This document shows, in pieces, positions 8,735-18,126 of a stretch of DNA of 50,533 nt. The notes under the pieces were generated by a model. It was not told where the DNA came from. It ran no database searches and worked only from the letters and a program-made list of their open reading frames with translations. The stretch spans positions 1 to 50,533 of the forward strand of contig DASPJL010000147.1 of assembly GCA_035628645.1 (NCBI GenBank), written 5' to 3'. Positions within the stretch are counted from its first letter, which is position 1, and the number at the start of each line of letters is the position of its first letter. The translations under genes were made by a program, and so were the position numbers. This DNA comes from DASPJL01 sp035628645. Lineage in GTDB: Bacteria; Bacteroidota; Bacteroidia; Cytophagales; Cyclobacteriaceae.

Positions 8735-9146
8735 AATTCTGAACATTTTTTTCAACTTGGGGCTTTTAATTTTATGATCCTTCTTCATGGTAAACCCCTT
8801 AAAAAGTGCGATTTTAGATCAAAATCTATCATAGGTGATAGAATTGACGAATCTCTTTAAGGGAAAATATTTTTTGATTTATTAGGTAATTCGGGTAAGG
8901 AGGATTGGATATTTTAAGGGAAGTTCTTTACAATATCCAGGCTTAAGCTATTCGATTTCTATAGGATAAAACACAACCGCCTCATTTTATTTGCTTTATT
9001 GCTGAAAGCTTTCATATATTAACGACAGAGTTAATGAGGACAATGTCTTCTTCTGACTTTGATATGTTATTTTATTTTTAATTTTATTTAATGCAATAAG
9101 GGATTGACGAAGAGTTATTTTTTTATTTAAAATACATTTTGAAGAG
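8735..9146. other. Intergenic region between the sugar kinase and the multi-PAS kinase
   Basis: No open frame of note. It contains a compact set of inverted repeats at 8796-8863, described separately, and an AT-rich stretch from 9050 that probably carries the promoter of the sensor kinase. A near-consensus TGACTTTG lies at 9054-9061, but without a convincing upstream TTG. Confidence 0.5.
8796..8863. other. Possible branched RNA structure
   Basis: An 8-bp perfect outer stem (8796-8803 with 8856-8863, CCCTTAAA/TTTAAGGG) encloses two further hairpins: 8810-8815 with 8821-8826 (5-nt loop) and 8825-8830 with 8837-8842 (6-nt loop). The two inner stems share two bases, so they cannot both form fully. 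It lies about 60 nt after the sugar-kinase stop and could be a 3' UTR structure, a small RNA or chance. Confidence 0.25.
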
Positions 9147-12100
9147 ATGAGCAAAGAAAATTCCCAATCAGATTGGGAGCTGAAAAAACAGTTGGATCTT
9201 ATTAAGGGTCAATACGATTCCTTTACAGAGATAATTAACAAATTTAAAAACTCTCTTGAACCGGAAGATGTTGCAAAGGATTATGATCAATTATCAACTC
9301 TGGTCAGGGATTTTGAGAAGAGCTTTCAGGAAATTGGTAACCTTCTTGAAACTTCAAACTCTTTAAAGGAAACAGTTCAGCAGGTAGAAAATTCAGTGCT
9401 CACTAAGGGAGATTATCATTTAAAAGAGGTAGAACTTAGGCAAACGTTAGATTCAAGTGTTGCATTAAATGAAAAATTGATTGAAAGTGAAACCCGGTTA
9501 AAAGAGGCCCAGGAAATTGCAAAGCTTGCCCGATGGGAATTTCTTGTAGGCAAAAGAACTTTCATCTGGTCCAAAGAAATGTATGAACTCTACGGTGAAG
9601 ATGGAGAAAGCGGATTATTAAATAAGGAAGATCCTTTATCCATAATCCACCCTGAGGATAGAGAGAAATTGATGGAGCAGGGCAAACTGGCCATAATAAG
9701 CAAGAAGGATTTTGAATTTGATATAAGGGTAAACAAAAAAGACGGAACAGTGGCTTGGGTAGTAGGAAAAGGAAAACCCGTAATCAATGACAATGGCAAA
9801 CTACTAAAGTATGTAGGAATTGCCATGGATATTTCTGAAAGGAAAAACGCCGAATTATCCATAAAACGAAGCGAGCAATTATTTAAAGCACTTATTCAAA
9901 ACTCTTCTGATTTTGTTCATCTCACAGACCACAAAGGCGAAATTACTTATGAAAGCCCTGCTGTTGAAAAGATCTTAGGATATGACTCAGGTGAAATTTT
10001 CGGCAAAAATATTTTTGATCTTTTTCACCCTGAAGATATAGGTAATTCAAAGAAAATCTTTGAAACATTAAAAGCCTCATCAGGAAAAAATATCCTTTTT
10101 GAAGTGCGCATCAGGCATAAAGAAGGACATTGGGTTTGGATGGAATCATTGGGCACCAATCTATTGTCTGACCCTTCTGTTCAAGCGATAGTTTTTAATA
10201 ATAGAGATATTACCGAAAGAAAATCTGCCCAGGAGGAGATAGACAGGTTATTAAAAGAAACACAGGTAATAAACCATGAGCTCCGCTCAAGCGAGGAAGA
10301 AATAAGACAAACCCTGGAAAATTCAATAGAGCTTAATCAGAAACTTGTTGAAAGCCAGGAACAGTTGAAAGAAGCTCAGCAGATTGCCAAACTTGGAAGA
10401 TGGGAATTCGATTTTAAAAAAGAAGAAATATATTGGTCAGAAGAAGTATATAAAATATTTGGTGTTCATGACTTCTTCATCAAGGTAAATGAAGATTTCT
10501 ATTTGGAAAAGGTTTATCCGGAATTCAGAGCCAACGTAAATTATATCATCCAGGAAGCCTCTCAATTCGGAAAGGGATTTAAACAGGAGGTGAAAATCAG
10601 GACCTCTAACGGTGACAAATGGATTTACATGATTGGCAAGCCCTTAATAGACAACCTGGGGAGCGTGGTAAAACTGGTAATCGTTGTCTTGGATATTACG
10701 GAAAGGAAACATGCGGAAATTGCCCTCCAAAAAAATGAAAAGCTTTTCAGGCAACTTATTGAGAACAGCCAGGATGGTATTTTTTTGCTGGATGCAGGTA
10801 TGAGAGTTATCTATGCAAGCCCCTCTTCCAGTAAGATATTAGGATATAAAGTTCATGAAATCTTAGACCAACCTGAAGGAATAAGTTTTGTTCATCCTGA
10901 CTACCAGGAATATGTTCATCAACAATATTTGGAGCTGGCATCTAATCCGGGTAGAGTTATTAAAGTTGTGTATCTAAGCGAACATAAGGACGGTTCTTGG
11001 AGGTGGATTGAAAACACCGCCAAAAACCTTCTCAACGATCCTGATATTAATTCCATAGTAATCAATTCTAGGGATATCACAGAACAAAAGGCAGCAGAGG
11101 AAGCTTTGAAGGAAAGTGAGCGAAAGTATAGAATGCTTATGGAAGAAGCCTCTGATGGTATTTTGGTTTCTAATTCAGAAGAAAAATATATATCTGTCAA
11201 TAACCGAGGTTGTCAGATGCTAGGGTATTCACAGGAGGAACTTCTGGGTTTATCTGTCTATGATGTCATTTCTAAAGAGGAAGACGCTGTTTATGCTTTC
11301 AATCTTGAGGAATTGAATCAAGGCAAAAGCATATTGGCAGAAAGATTTATGAAAAGGAAAGACGGAAGTATTTTTCCTGTAGAAATCAGCGCCAAGAAGC
11401 TGAATGACAATACTTATCAGACGTTTGTCCGGGATATTACAGAAAGAAGAAAATCGGAAGAACTTATTAAAAGATCAGAAGCTGAGCTCAATGCACTTTT
11501 CCATGCCTTGCCCGATCTAATTATCGTATTTAACAAAGCAGGTGAGTTTTTGAAAATTTCTTCCAATATACCTGACTTGTATTATCCACCTGGAAATGAC
11601 CTGATCGGCAAGAATATTTTTGAGGTACTTCCTGATATTGAAGCCTTACATATCAATAAATATATTCAACAAGCACTGGCAGGTTCTGATGAAGTTATTC
11701 AAACCGAATACAGTATAGACTACAATGGAAGGAAAGTATGGTTTTCTGCCACCGTCTCTCCCATGCCCGATGATAAGGTAGTGTGGGTAGCCCGTGATAC
11801 CACACAAAGAAAAAGAGCAGAACAGGAATTGTTAAATTCTAAAAATTATCTTGATAAAATTATTAATACGATTCCCGAACCTGTATTTGTTAAGGACCAG
11901 AACCACAAATGGATTTTATTAAATGAGGCGCTTTGCGAATACCTGGGTCATTCTCGTCAAGGTCTTTTGGGAAAATCGGATTTCGACTTTTTCCCGGAAG
12001 ATAAAGCTAAAAATTTCTGGGAAAGGGATGAAGTAGTGTTACAAACGGGCGAGGATGACATAATGGAAGAAGAATTATTTGATTTCAGAGGATTTAAACG

Positions 12101-12911
12101 CACTTTAATTATAAAGAAATCCTTGTACGACGACCCACAAAGAGGGAAACTTTTGGTGGGGATCATCAATGATATTACGGCCAGAAAAAGCATTGAGAAA
12201 AAACTTCAAAATCAGAATGAAGAACTGACGAAGATCAATGCTGAACTGGACAAGTTTGTTTACCGGGCCTCTCATGACCTTCGTGCTCCGCTGGTTTCTA
12301 TTTTAGGTTTGATCAATATTGCCAAAATGGAGAATAACCTGGACAAGAACATTCATTATTTTGATTTGATGGAAAAGAGTATAAATAAGCTTGATAATTT
12401 TATTCAGGGGATCATTCATTACTCGAGAAACTCAAGGTTAGAGCTCCTTGTTGAAAAAATTGAAATCGATAAATTGGTGTCAGATACTTTTGACGACCTG
12501 AAATACAATGAAGCTTCTCAAAACCTATCATTAAAAGTAAATGTTGAAGGTAAAGAAGACTTTTATTCTGATTTGTTCAGGTTAAAAATAATTTTTAATA
12601 ACATCATCTCAAATGCCATACGGTATAGTAATCCCCGTCAGCAAAATCCGTATTTAAACATCAATATTTTAATTAATAAGGACAAGGTGGTGCTGGAGTT
12701 TGCCGATAATGGCATCGGTATAGCGGAAGATTATATTTCCCGGATATTCGAAATGTTCTATAGAGCTTCCGAATCAAATGTTGGATCAGGATTAGGACTA
12801 TATATTGTAAAAGATGTGGTAGAAACAATGAAAGGCAATATCCAGGTAGAATCCGTATTAGGAGAAGGTACCAAGTTTATAATAGAAGTTCCCAACCTAA
12901 AAAGGGCTTGA
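9147..12911 (+). CDS. Multi-PAS sensor histidine kinase
   Basis: A 1254-residue histidine kinase with no obvious membrane segment, so probably a cytoplasmic sensor. A coiled-coil-like N-terminus (1-115) is followed by seven PAS/PAC units at roughly 120-235, 240-360, 410-530, 535-660, 665-775, 785-895 and 900-1015. Most end in a DITERK-type PAC motif. The kinase core has the H-box SHDLRAPL with the phospho-accepting His1043, the N-box IFNNIISNAIRYSN, the G1 box DNGIGI and the G2 box GSGLGLYIV near the C-terminus. There is no receiver or Hpt domain and no adjacent response regulator, so it is an orphan. Residues 94-384 and 385-670 look like a duplicated linker-PAS-PAS module. The ligands cannot be read from sequence. 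Confidence 0.93.
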   Translation: MSKENSQSDWELKKQLDLIKGQYDSFTEIINKFKNSLEPEDVAKDYDQLSTLVRDFEKSFQEIGNLLETSNSLKETVQQVENSVLTKGDYHLKEVELRQTLDSSVALNEKLIESETRLKEAQEIAKLARWEFLVGKRTFIWSKEMYELYGEDGESGLLNKEDPLSIIHPEDREKLMEQGKLAIISKKDFEFDIRVNKKDGTVAWVVGKGKPVINDNGKLLKYVGIAMDISERKNAELSIKRSEQLFKALIQNSSDFVHLTDHKGEITYESPAVEKILGYDSGEIFGKNIFDLFHPEDIGNSKKIFETLKASSGKNILFEVRIRHKEGHWVWMESLGTNLLSDPSVQAIVFNNRDITERKSAQEEIDRLLKETQVINHELRSSEEEIRQTLENSIELNQKLVESQEQLKEAQQIAKLGRWEFDFKKEEIYWSEEVYKIFGVHDFFIKVNEDFYLEKVYPEFRANVNYIIQEASQFGKGFKQEVKIRTSNGDKWIYMIGKPLIDNLGSVVKLVIVVLDITERKHAEIALQKNEKLFRQLIENSQDGIFLLDAGMRVIYASPSSSKILGYKVHEILDQPEGISFVHPDYQEYVHQQYLELASNPGRVIKVVYLSEHKDGSWRWIENTAKNLLNDPDINSIVINSRDITEQKAAEEALKESERKYRMLMEEASDGILVSNSEEKYISVNNRGCQMLGYSQEELLGLSVYDVISKEEDAVYAFNLEELNQGKSILAERFMKRKDGSIFPVEISAKKLNDNTYQTFVRDITERRKSEELIKRSEAELNALFHALPDLIIVFNKAGEFLKISSNIPDLYYPPGNDLIGKNIFEVLPDIEALHINKYIQQALAGSDEVIQTEYSIDYNGRKVWFSATVSPMPDDKVVWVARDTTQRKRAEQELLNSKNYLDKIINTIPEPVFVKDQNHKWILLNEALCEYLGHSRQGLLGKSDFDFFPEDKAKNFWERDEVVLQTGEDDIMEEELFDFRGFKRTLIIKKSLYDDPQRGKLLVGIINDITARKSIEKKLQNQNEELTKINAELDKFVYRASHDLRAPLVSILGLINIAKMENNLDKNIHYFDLMEKSINKLDNFIQGIIHYSRNSRLELLVEKIEIDKLVSDTFDDLKYNEASQNLSLKVNVEGKEDFYSDLFRLKIIFNNIISNAIRYSNPRQQNPYLNINILINKDKVVLEFADNGIGIAEDYISRIFEMFYRASESNVGSGLGLYIVKDVVETMKGNIQVESVLGEGTKFIIEVPNLKRA

Positions 12912-12932
12912 AATACTTCTCAAACCCTTTTT
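12899..12932. terminator. Bidirectional terminator whose arm holds the kinase stop codon
   Basis: Arms 12899-12911 and 12920-12932 pair at 12 of 13 positions with an 8-nt loop. The stem carries AAAAAGGG/CCCTTTTT, giving a T-run on either strand. The kinase TGA stop (12909-12911) lies inside the left arm. It separates the convergent kinase and YtxH genes and can serve both. Confidence 0.75.
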
Positions 12933-12948
12933 AAATAATTTCTATCCT

Positions 12949-13194
12949 TTATTGAGTCCTTTGTGTAAAGGAATTGGCTGCATCGCTCACCATTTCGCTG
13001 GCTTGGGATTTTGCTCTTGTAGCTGTATTGATACCGCTTTGTAGTGAAGATTTCAGTTCATCAGTTAGCTTTTTGGCGCCCTCTTTAATTTGTGTTCTAA
13101 GTTCGTCACCTGATTCCGGAGCCAATAATAAGGCTGCGATAGCACCTGCTGCTGCTCCGGCAATGGCCGCGATTATTAATTTTGAATTGTCCAT
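12949..13194 (-). CDS. YtxH domain-containing protein
   Basis: An 81-residue small stress-type protein of the YtxH family. Seen: one N-terminal hydrophobic segment (about 6-26, LIIAAIAGAAAGAIAALLLAP) with the typical Gly/Ala-rich composition and the LLLAPESGDELR boundary that defines the family, followed by a charged helical tail with repeated Lys, Ser and Ala and a Gln-rich end. Members are membrane-anchored, and their biochemical role is unknown; expression is often tied to general stress. It converges on the multi-PAS kinase and shares its terminator. Confidence 0.85.
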   Translation of the reverse strand: MDNSKLIIAAIAGAAAGAIAALLLAPESGDELRTQIKEGAKKLTDELKSSLQSGINTATRAKSQASEMVSDAANSFTQRTQ

Positions 13195-13307
13195 GGTTCT
13201 ATATTTTTTTTAAAAAATTTACTTGTTAACTAAATAATACTTGGTTCACTGTTTTTTGTTGCAAATTTTTTTCTTTTAATCTTTAAAAAAACCTGGAATG
13301 ATTTACA

Positions 13308-14294
13308 TTAAAATTGTATGGGTTCAATAGAATAACCTTCTTTTCTTAGGAGGGAAATTAATCCAAACTCTCCGGGTAAATGTCCCGCTCCAACAGCAAT
13401 GAAAGTTTTTTTTACATTAATGGCCGGTAATATAGTGTTCATCCATTCAATGTTTCTATCCTTTAACATTTTATCAATTTCATCGCCGCTATAAGATTTA
13501 TTATGAAAAATAATCTCCTGTAGACAATCCAGGTTTTCGTCTCTGTAACATTTATCCATCTTAAGCAGGCTTTCTTCTGTTTTTTCGCGGTCATTTACCA
13601 TTTCCATCAGTAACTCTTTTTGCCGGATCAGACTTGTTCCATTATAAAGCAAAGCAGCTTGTTGTTCCATAGTTTCCAGAGGGATCACTTCTTTGACTAC
13701 TGCTTTAGCTTCTTTTACAAAATAAAGATCCATTGGTAGATCATTGGCGATATAGTCCTCAGGTTTAAGTTTTGCCCATGTATAGGTTGTCAGTAAAACC
13801 GATAGGGAAATCGGCTTGAGTGCATTGTATTTTTCTAAATCAGAACCGCTTACCTCCTTAAAATATGCATTAAGAAGATCGTACTCTGCCTTGGTTAAAA
13901 GTTTATCTAAAGTGGTATCAGGAGAAATCATTTCGGCAACCATGTCCATTATTTTATTTGAATCCAATACCATCTCTACAATCAAAACTTCGCTATCTTC
14001 AAATTCACTTTTCCACTTTTCCATTTTGTTAAGATAATTTCCATTTAAAAGATGAAAAGTGCCAAAAAGATAAGAAGGAGAGGACAATTCTTTTCCGGAG
14101 ATCCTCCAAAAAATTGAATTTTGTTTTTCACTATCCTGACCTTTGGATATCGGCGATATGAATATAAATGCAACAAAAAGAGAGAAGAAGAATGGAGTGA
14201 ACTTTTCAGAAGTAGACTTTAGGAATGAGGCTGAGGGTGCGAGAGTATTCACTTGGGACTTCACGGTTATTTCCTTTAATTGGTTCATTTTCAT
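13308..14294 (-). CDS. TraB/GumN-family protein, exported
   Basis: A TraB/GumN (Tiki-like) family protein of 328 residues from the ATG at 14294; a second ATG two codons on (14288) is equally possible. Seen: the N-terminal GxxH motif in SYLFGTFHLL and the C-terminal one in VGAGHLPGEFGLISLLRKEGYSI, the two conserved ends of this domain. In animal Tiki proteins these residues form a metal-dependent protease site; the bacterial function is not established. A hydrophobic segment (FFFSLFVAFIFISPISKG) near residue 36 suggests a signal peptide, with an unusually long polar stretch ahead of it. The frame stays open to 14408, but that extension is made of the GGAGAGA repeat described separately, so I exclude it. 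Confidence 0.85.
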   Translation of the reverse strand: MKMNQLKEITVKSQVNTLAPSASFLKSTSEKFTPFFFSLFVAFIFISPISKGQDSEKQNSIFWRISGKELSSPSYLFGTFHLLNGNYLNKMEKWKSEFEDSEVLIVEMVLDSNKIMDMVAEMISPDTTLDKLLTKAEYDLLNAYFKEVSGSDLEKYNALKPISLSVLLTTYTWAKLKPEDYIANDLPMDLYFVKEAKAVVKEVIPLETMEQQAALLYNGTSLIRQKELLMEMVNDREKTEESLLKMDKCYRDENLDCLQEIIFHNKSYSGDEIDKMLKDRNIEWMNTILPAINVKKTFIAVGAGHLPGEFGLISLLRKEGYSIEPIQF

Positions 14295-14336
14295 AAGTTT
14301 GTCGATAGTTTTTAGCACTACTTGTTTTGATAATAA

Positions 14337-14402
14337 AATTAACACAAAGCTTGCAAGTTCTCCTTCTCTCCATGGAGAACTCCATTCTCTCCGTGGTTTA
14401 TT
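14337..14402. repeat. GGAGAGA-type degenerate repeat with palindrome
   Basis: Read on the minus strand, this stretch is a run of loosely repeated 8-10-nt words (ACGGAGAGA, ATGGAGTTC, ATGGAGAGA, AGGAGAAC) beginning with AAACCACGG and ending near GCTTTGTG. It contains a perfect 12-bp palindrome, TCTCCATGGAGA, at 14367-14378. It resembles the degenerate CACGGAG/CACAGAG intergenic repeats of various bacteria, as I recall them. It lies in the divergent region between the TraB gene and the YyaL-type gene. Confidence 0.55.
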
Positions 14403-14518
14403 ATTCAATTAAACGAATACTTTTTGATTTATATAACTTTTAATATTTCAAATGGTTAAATCAGTATAAGTGTTTATGTTTGGTCTCCGGAGTAAACTTT
14501 ACTAATCTGACAAACGAC

Positions 14519-16585
14519 ATGGATCAAAATAAAAAATCAAATCGTCTTTTGAATGAAACAAGTCCTTACCTTCTTCAGCATGCTTACAATCCGGTAGATT
14601 GGTTTGCGTGGGGTGAAGAAGCCCTTGAAAAAGCAAAGAAGGAAGATAAACCTATTATTGTAAGCATTGGCTATTCGGCTTGTCACTGGTGTCATGTTAT
14701 GGAAAAGGAATGTTTTGAGAAAGAGGAATTGGCTGCTGAGATGAACAAGGATTACGTCTGTATAAAGGTAGACAGAGAAGAAAGGCCCGATATTGATCAG
14801 ATTTACATGGATGCCATTCAGGCAATGGGAATTCAGGGTGGCTGGCCTTTGAATGTTTTTCTTACGCCCGACGCAAAACCTTTTTACGGTGGCACCTATT
14901 TTCCACCCAGGGATTGGGCAAATGTGTTGTTGAATGTAGCAAAAGCCTTTAAGGAAAATAGACAAAGCATTGAAGAATCGGCTGAAAAGTTTACCGATTA
15001 TTTGACCGTTAATCATTCGGATAAATATCAACTCTCGCCTTCTTCGGATAAATTCTCCATTCAGAACCTAAATAAAGTTTTCTCTTTAATTTCTGCCAAC
15101 TTTGATAGAAAAAACGGCGGAATGAACAGGGCGCCAAAATTCCCCATGCCCAATATTTATTCTTTTCTTCTGAGGTATTATTCAATTACCGGAAATGAAG
15201 ATGCCCTCAACCAGGTAATACTTACGCTGGAGAAAATGGGTTCGGGGGGGATCTATGATCAGATCGGTGGTGGCTTTGCAAGGTATTCTGTAGATGAAGA
15301 ATGGTTTGCCCCTCATTTTGAAAAAATGCTTTATGATAATGCTCAGTTGTTGAGTCTTTATTCGGAAGCTTATTCACTGACGGGTGCTCCTTTATTCAAG
15401 GAGATAGTGTATGAAACCATAGATTTCCTGAACAGGGAAATGACAAACCGGGAGGGTGGCTTTTATTCAGCGCTGGATGCGGACAGCGAAGGGGAGGAAG
15501 GTAAATTTTATGTCTGGGAAAAACAAGAAATTGAGAGGATTTTAAAGGAAGATTCAGCGCTTTTTTGTGAGTACTATAATGTGCAGGAAAACGGCAATTG
15601 GGAACATTCCTATAACATCCTTTTTACCTCAGAAGACAAAGAAACTTTTGCCTCAAGGCATAACATTTTACTAGATGCTTTTAATAAAAAACTTGACCAA
15701 TGGAAACGATCGCTGATGAAGGAAAGAGAAAAAAGAATAAGACCAGGGCTAGATGATAAAATTCTAACTTCCTGGAATGGACTTTTATTAAAAGGTTTGG
15801 CCGATGCCTATGCTGTTTTCCATGAGGAGAAGATTCTTAAAATGGCTGAAAGAAACGCTTCTTTCATTTTGAAAAAATTAAAAAATGGTGAAAAGCTATG
15901 GCATTCCTACAAAAACCACAAAGAGAATTCCTCAGAAGGAAAAGGTTCAATTACAGGCTATTTGGAAGATTATGCAGCCGTTATTCAAGGATTATTAGCA
16001 CTTTATCAATGTAGCTTTGACGAATATTATTTGTCGGAAGCAAAAAAGCTGATGGCATACACCACCGAACATTTTTATGATCAGGAGGAGGAAATGTTTT
16101 TCTTTACGGATAACAGTTCTGAAAAACTAATTGCACGGAAGAAAGAACTTTTTGATAATGTGATCCCCTCTTCTAATTCAATAATGGCTTCCAATCTATA
16201 TTTTTTAGGGATTATTCTAGACAATAATGAGTACCTGGTTATTTCTGATAAAATGCTGGCAAGGGTAAAATCATTGATCGTTTCTGAGCCTTCTTATTTG
16301 GCCAATTGGGCCACTTTATATGCTTATAGGGCTGTGCCTACCATAGAAATAGCGATTGTGGGTGAAGAAGCCTTTAACTTTAAAAAAGAGCTTGATGAGT
16401 ATTTTCTCCCGAATAAGGTAGTATGTGCAACAAAAGAAGAAAGTGAATTACCTTTACTCGAGGACAGGATAGCCATTGAGGATAAAACTACTATTTATGT
16501 ATGCTTTAATCGCACTTGTAAACTTCCCGTCCATACGTTGGAAGAAGCCATTGAGCAAATCAAGGCAGTGGAGGTAAGTGAATAA
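14519..16585 (+). CDS. YyaL/DUF255-type thioredoxin-fold protein
   Basis: A 688-residue protein of the YyaL/SPATA20 family, which joins an N-terminal thioredoxin-like domain to a six-hairpin glycosidase-like (N-acylglucosamine-epimerase-like) domain. Seen: the conserved opening NRLLNETSPYLLQHAYNPVDW, the Cys pair in SACHWCHVMEKE, GGWPLNVFLTPDAKPFYGGTYFPP, and later FPMPNIYSFLLRYY, DALDADSEGEEGKFYVW-type wording and SWNGLLLKGLADA. The family has no established reaction. I chose the ATG at 14519 because homologous wording begins right after it; the upstream TTG at 14480 would only add 13 unconserved residues. There is no signal peptide, so it is probably cytoplasmic. It converges on rmuC. Confidence 0.9.
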   Translation: MDQNKKSNRLLNETSPYLLQHAYNPVDWFAWGEEALEKAKKEDKPIIVSIGYSACHWCHVMEKECFEKEELAAEMNKDYVCIKVDREERPDIDQIYMDAIQAMGIQGGWPLNVFLTPDAKPFYGGTYFPPRDWANVLLNVAKAFKENRQSIEESAEKFTDYLTVNHSDKYQLSPSSDKFSIQNLNKVFSLISANFDRKNGGMNRAPKFPMPNIYSFLLRYYSITGNEDALNQVILTLEKMGSGGIYDQIGGGFARYSVDEEWFAPHFEKMLYDNAQLLSLYSEAYSLTGAPLFKEIVYETIDFLNREMTNREGGFYSALDADSEGEEGKFYVWEKQEIERILKEDSALFCEYYNVQENGNWEHSYNILFTSEDKETFASRHNILLDAFNKKLDQWKRSLMKEREKRIRPGLDDKILTSWNGLLLKGLADAYAVFHEEKILKMAERNASFILKKLKNGEKLWHSYKNHKENSSEGKGSITGYLEDYAAVIQGLLALYQCSFDEYYLSEAKKLMAYTTEHFYDQEEEMFFFTDNSSEKLIARKKELFDNVIPSSNSIMASNLYFLGIILDNNEYLVISDKMLARVKSLIVSEPSYLANWATLYAYRAVPTIEIAIVGEEAFNFKKELDEYFLPNKVVCATKEESELPLLEDRIAIEDKTTIYVCFNRTCKLPVHTLEEAIEQIKAVEVSE

Positions 16586-16638
16586 AATGACCATCTGGAT
16601 GACAAATTAACGGTAGATTGCAAATGACTATCTAATCT

Positions 16639-17925
16639 CTAATCTAATTCCCTGTCTAGTAATTCTTCAGGAATGGATTTGGTGGTTTTGGCTCCAAGTT
16701 TTTTAATATGTTCTGCTCTGGCCACAAGGTTTCCCCTGCCCGTATGAAGTTTGTTTGATGCAGCATCATAGTGGCTCTGAGCATCAGCTAATTTTTTTCC
16801 AATTGACTGTAAATCTGATATAAATCCAACAAATTTGTCATACAATTCACCGCTTTCCTTTGCAATTTTAAGCACATTTCTGGTTTGATTTTCTTGCCGC
16901 CATATGGAAGCTATGGTTCTTAAAGTGGCAAGCAGCGTAGAAGTGCTCACGATCACAATGTTTTTTTCAAAAGCCTCGTTGAATATTTCACCATCGGTAA
17001 TGACCGCAAGATTAAAGGCAGGCTCGATCGGGATAAATAAAAGTATAAAGTCAGGAGAGCCTGCAGCAAATAGGTTTTGGTAATTTTTTTCACCCAATCC
17101 TTTCACGTGATTCCTTATAGAGGAAATGTGTTCTCTGAGAAATTTGGTTTTTTGCAGGTCATCTTCTTCAGAACAGAATCTTTCATAGGCGGTTAAAGAA
17201 ACCTTGGCATCAATAATCAACTTTTTGTTTTCAGGAAGATGAATCACAATATCGGGTCGGCTCTGCCCAATACTTTGCTGCACGAAATATTCTCTGTCTT
17301 TGGTAAGGCCCGACTTTTCAAGAATGCTTTCTAAAATTATTTCTCCCCATTTTCCCTGTACTTTCACCTGGCCTTTCAGCGCCGAAGAAAGATTATTGGC
17401 CTCTTTGCTTATTTGTTGATTGAGCTGATTCAATTGAAATATTTGCTCCTTTAAAGAGGAATGTCTTTCAATGTTTTCCTTGATGTTTTCTTCAATTTTC
17501 TTTTCAAAATCTTTTATTCGTTCATTTAGTGGTTTTAAAATTTCATCCAGGTTTGTCTTATTCATCCTGCTGAATTTTTCACTTTTTTCTTCCATTATTT
17601 TGTTGGCCAGGTTTTCAAATTCTTTATAGAACTTTTCCTGAAGTTCGCTCAGCGCCCCTTTTTGTTCGGCCATCTTTTCCTGTAAAAATCCTTCCTTAGA
17701 CAGGGATTTAGACAACTCAGAGGAAAGTTTTAAGCATTTATTCCTCTCAGAGGTCAGTTCAACTTGCACTTTTTTTAACTCATTTTCTAAAAATATTCTT
17801 TTGCTTTCGAAAGCCTTTTCTTCGGCCTGGATGAGATGCAAATTTTGGGAAGACTGAAGACGGAAATAGAGATAAGCGCCTAACGCCCCAAGTGCAATTC
17901 CAATAAGTAAGAATAAAACCTCCAT
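16639..17925 (-). CDS. rmuC: DNA recombination protein RmuC
   Basis: A 428-residue RmuC-family protein. Seen: an N-terminal membrane anchor (about 3-22), a long coiled coil (about 30-185, rich in Glu, Lys and Leu), then the nuclease-like core with VQGKWGEIILESILEKSGL, RPDIVIHLPENKKLIIDAKVSLTAYERF (the restriction-endonuclease-fold DxK region) and FILLFIPIEPAF. RmuC limits inversions at short inverted repeats in E. coli, which is worth noting given the many inverted repeats in this window; that link is only suggestive. It is transcribed alone and faces the YyaL-type gene across a 53-nt gap containing TAGATT/AATCTA words. Confidence 0.92.
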   Translation of the reverse strand: MEVLFLLIGIALGALGAYLYFRLQSSQNLHLIQAEEKAFESKRIFLENELKKVQVELTSERNKCLKLSSELSKSLSKEGFLQEKMAEQKGALSELQEKFYKEFENLANKIMEEKSEKFSRMNKTNLDEILKPLNERIKDFEKKIEENIKENIERHSSLKEQIFQLNQLNQQISKEANNLSSALKGQVKVQGKWGEIILESILEKSGLTKDREYFVQQSIGQSRPDIVIHLPENKKLIIDAKVSLTAYERFCSEEDDLQKTKFLREHISSIRNHVKGLGEKNYQNLFAAGSPDFILLFIPIEPAFNLAVITDGEIFNEAFEKNIVIVSTSTLLATLRTIASIWRQENQTRNVLKIAKESGELYDKFVGFISDLQSIGKKLADAQSHYDAASNKLHTGRGNLVARAEHIKKLGAKTTKSIPEELLDRELD

Positions 17926-18069
17926 TTTATGACGATTTGGTATGATAAATTAATGTCCTTTAGTTAACAAAAAAAGGATGCTTTTATTGGCTTTTGAAGG
18001 TTTAAACCCTCCGAAGTTTGTTCTAAGCTTTTTAAAAGCTTAATTAACTTGGGATCTTGGATGAAAAAA

Positions 18070-18107
18070 AAAGAGGTGGGAAAAATCAGATTTAACCCCA
18101 CCTCTTT
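18070..18107 (-). terminator. Rho-independent terminator of the S41 protease gene
   Basis: A perfect 11-bp stem (18070-18080 with 18097-18107, AAAGAGGTGGG/CCCACCTCTTT) with a 16-nt loop is followed on the minus strand by a T-tract. It sits 19 nt beyond the stop of the protease gene. Confidence 0.85.
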
Positions 18108-18126
18108 CTCAAACCTCCTGATAAAA

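Noticed and set aside
12974..13213. Plus-strand frame opposite the YtxH gene
   Set aside because: The minus-strand product has the exact YtxH signature; the plus-strand frame is its shadow.
14295..14408. N-terminal extension of the TraB/GumN protein to 14408
   Set aside because: The added residues come from the GGAGAGA repeat and precede an otherwise plausible signal-peptide region.
14537..15031. 164-codon minus-strand frame inside the YyaL-type gene
   Set aside because: It is the complement of a clearly conserved thioredoxin-like domain; the composition is that of an antisense shadow.
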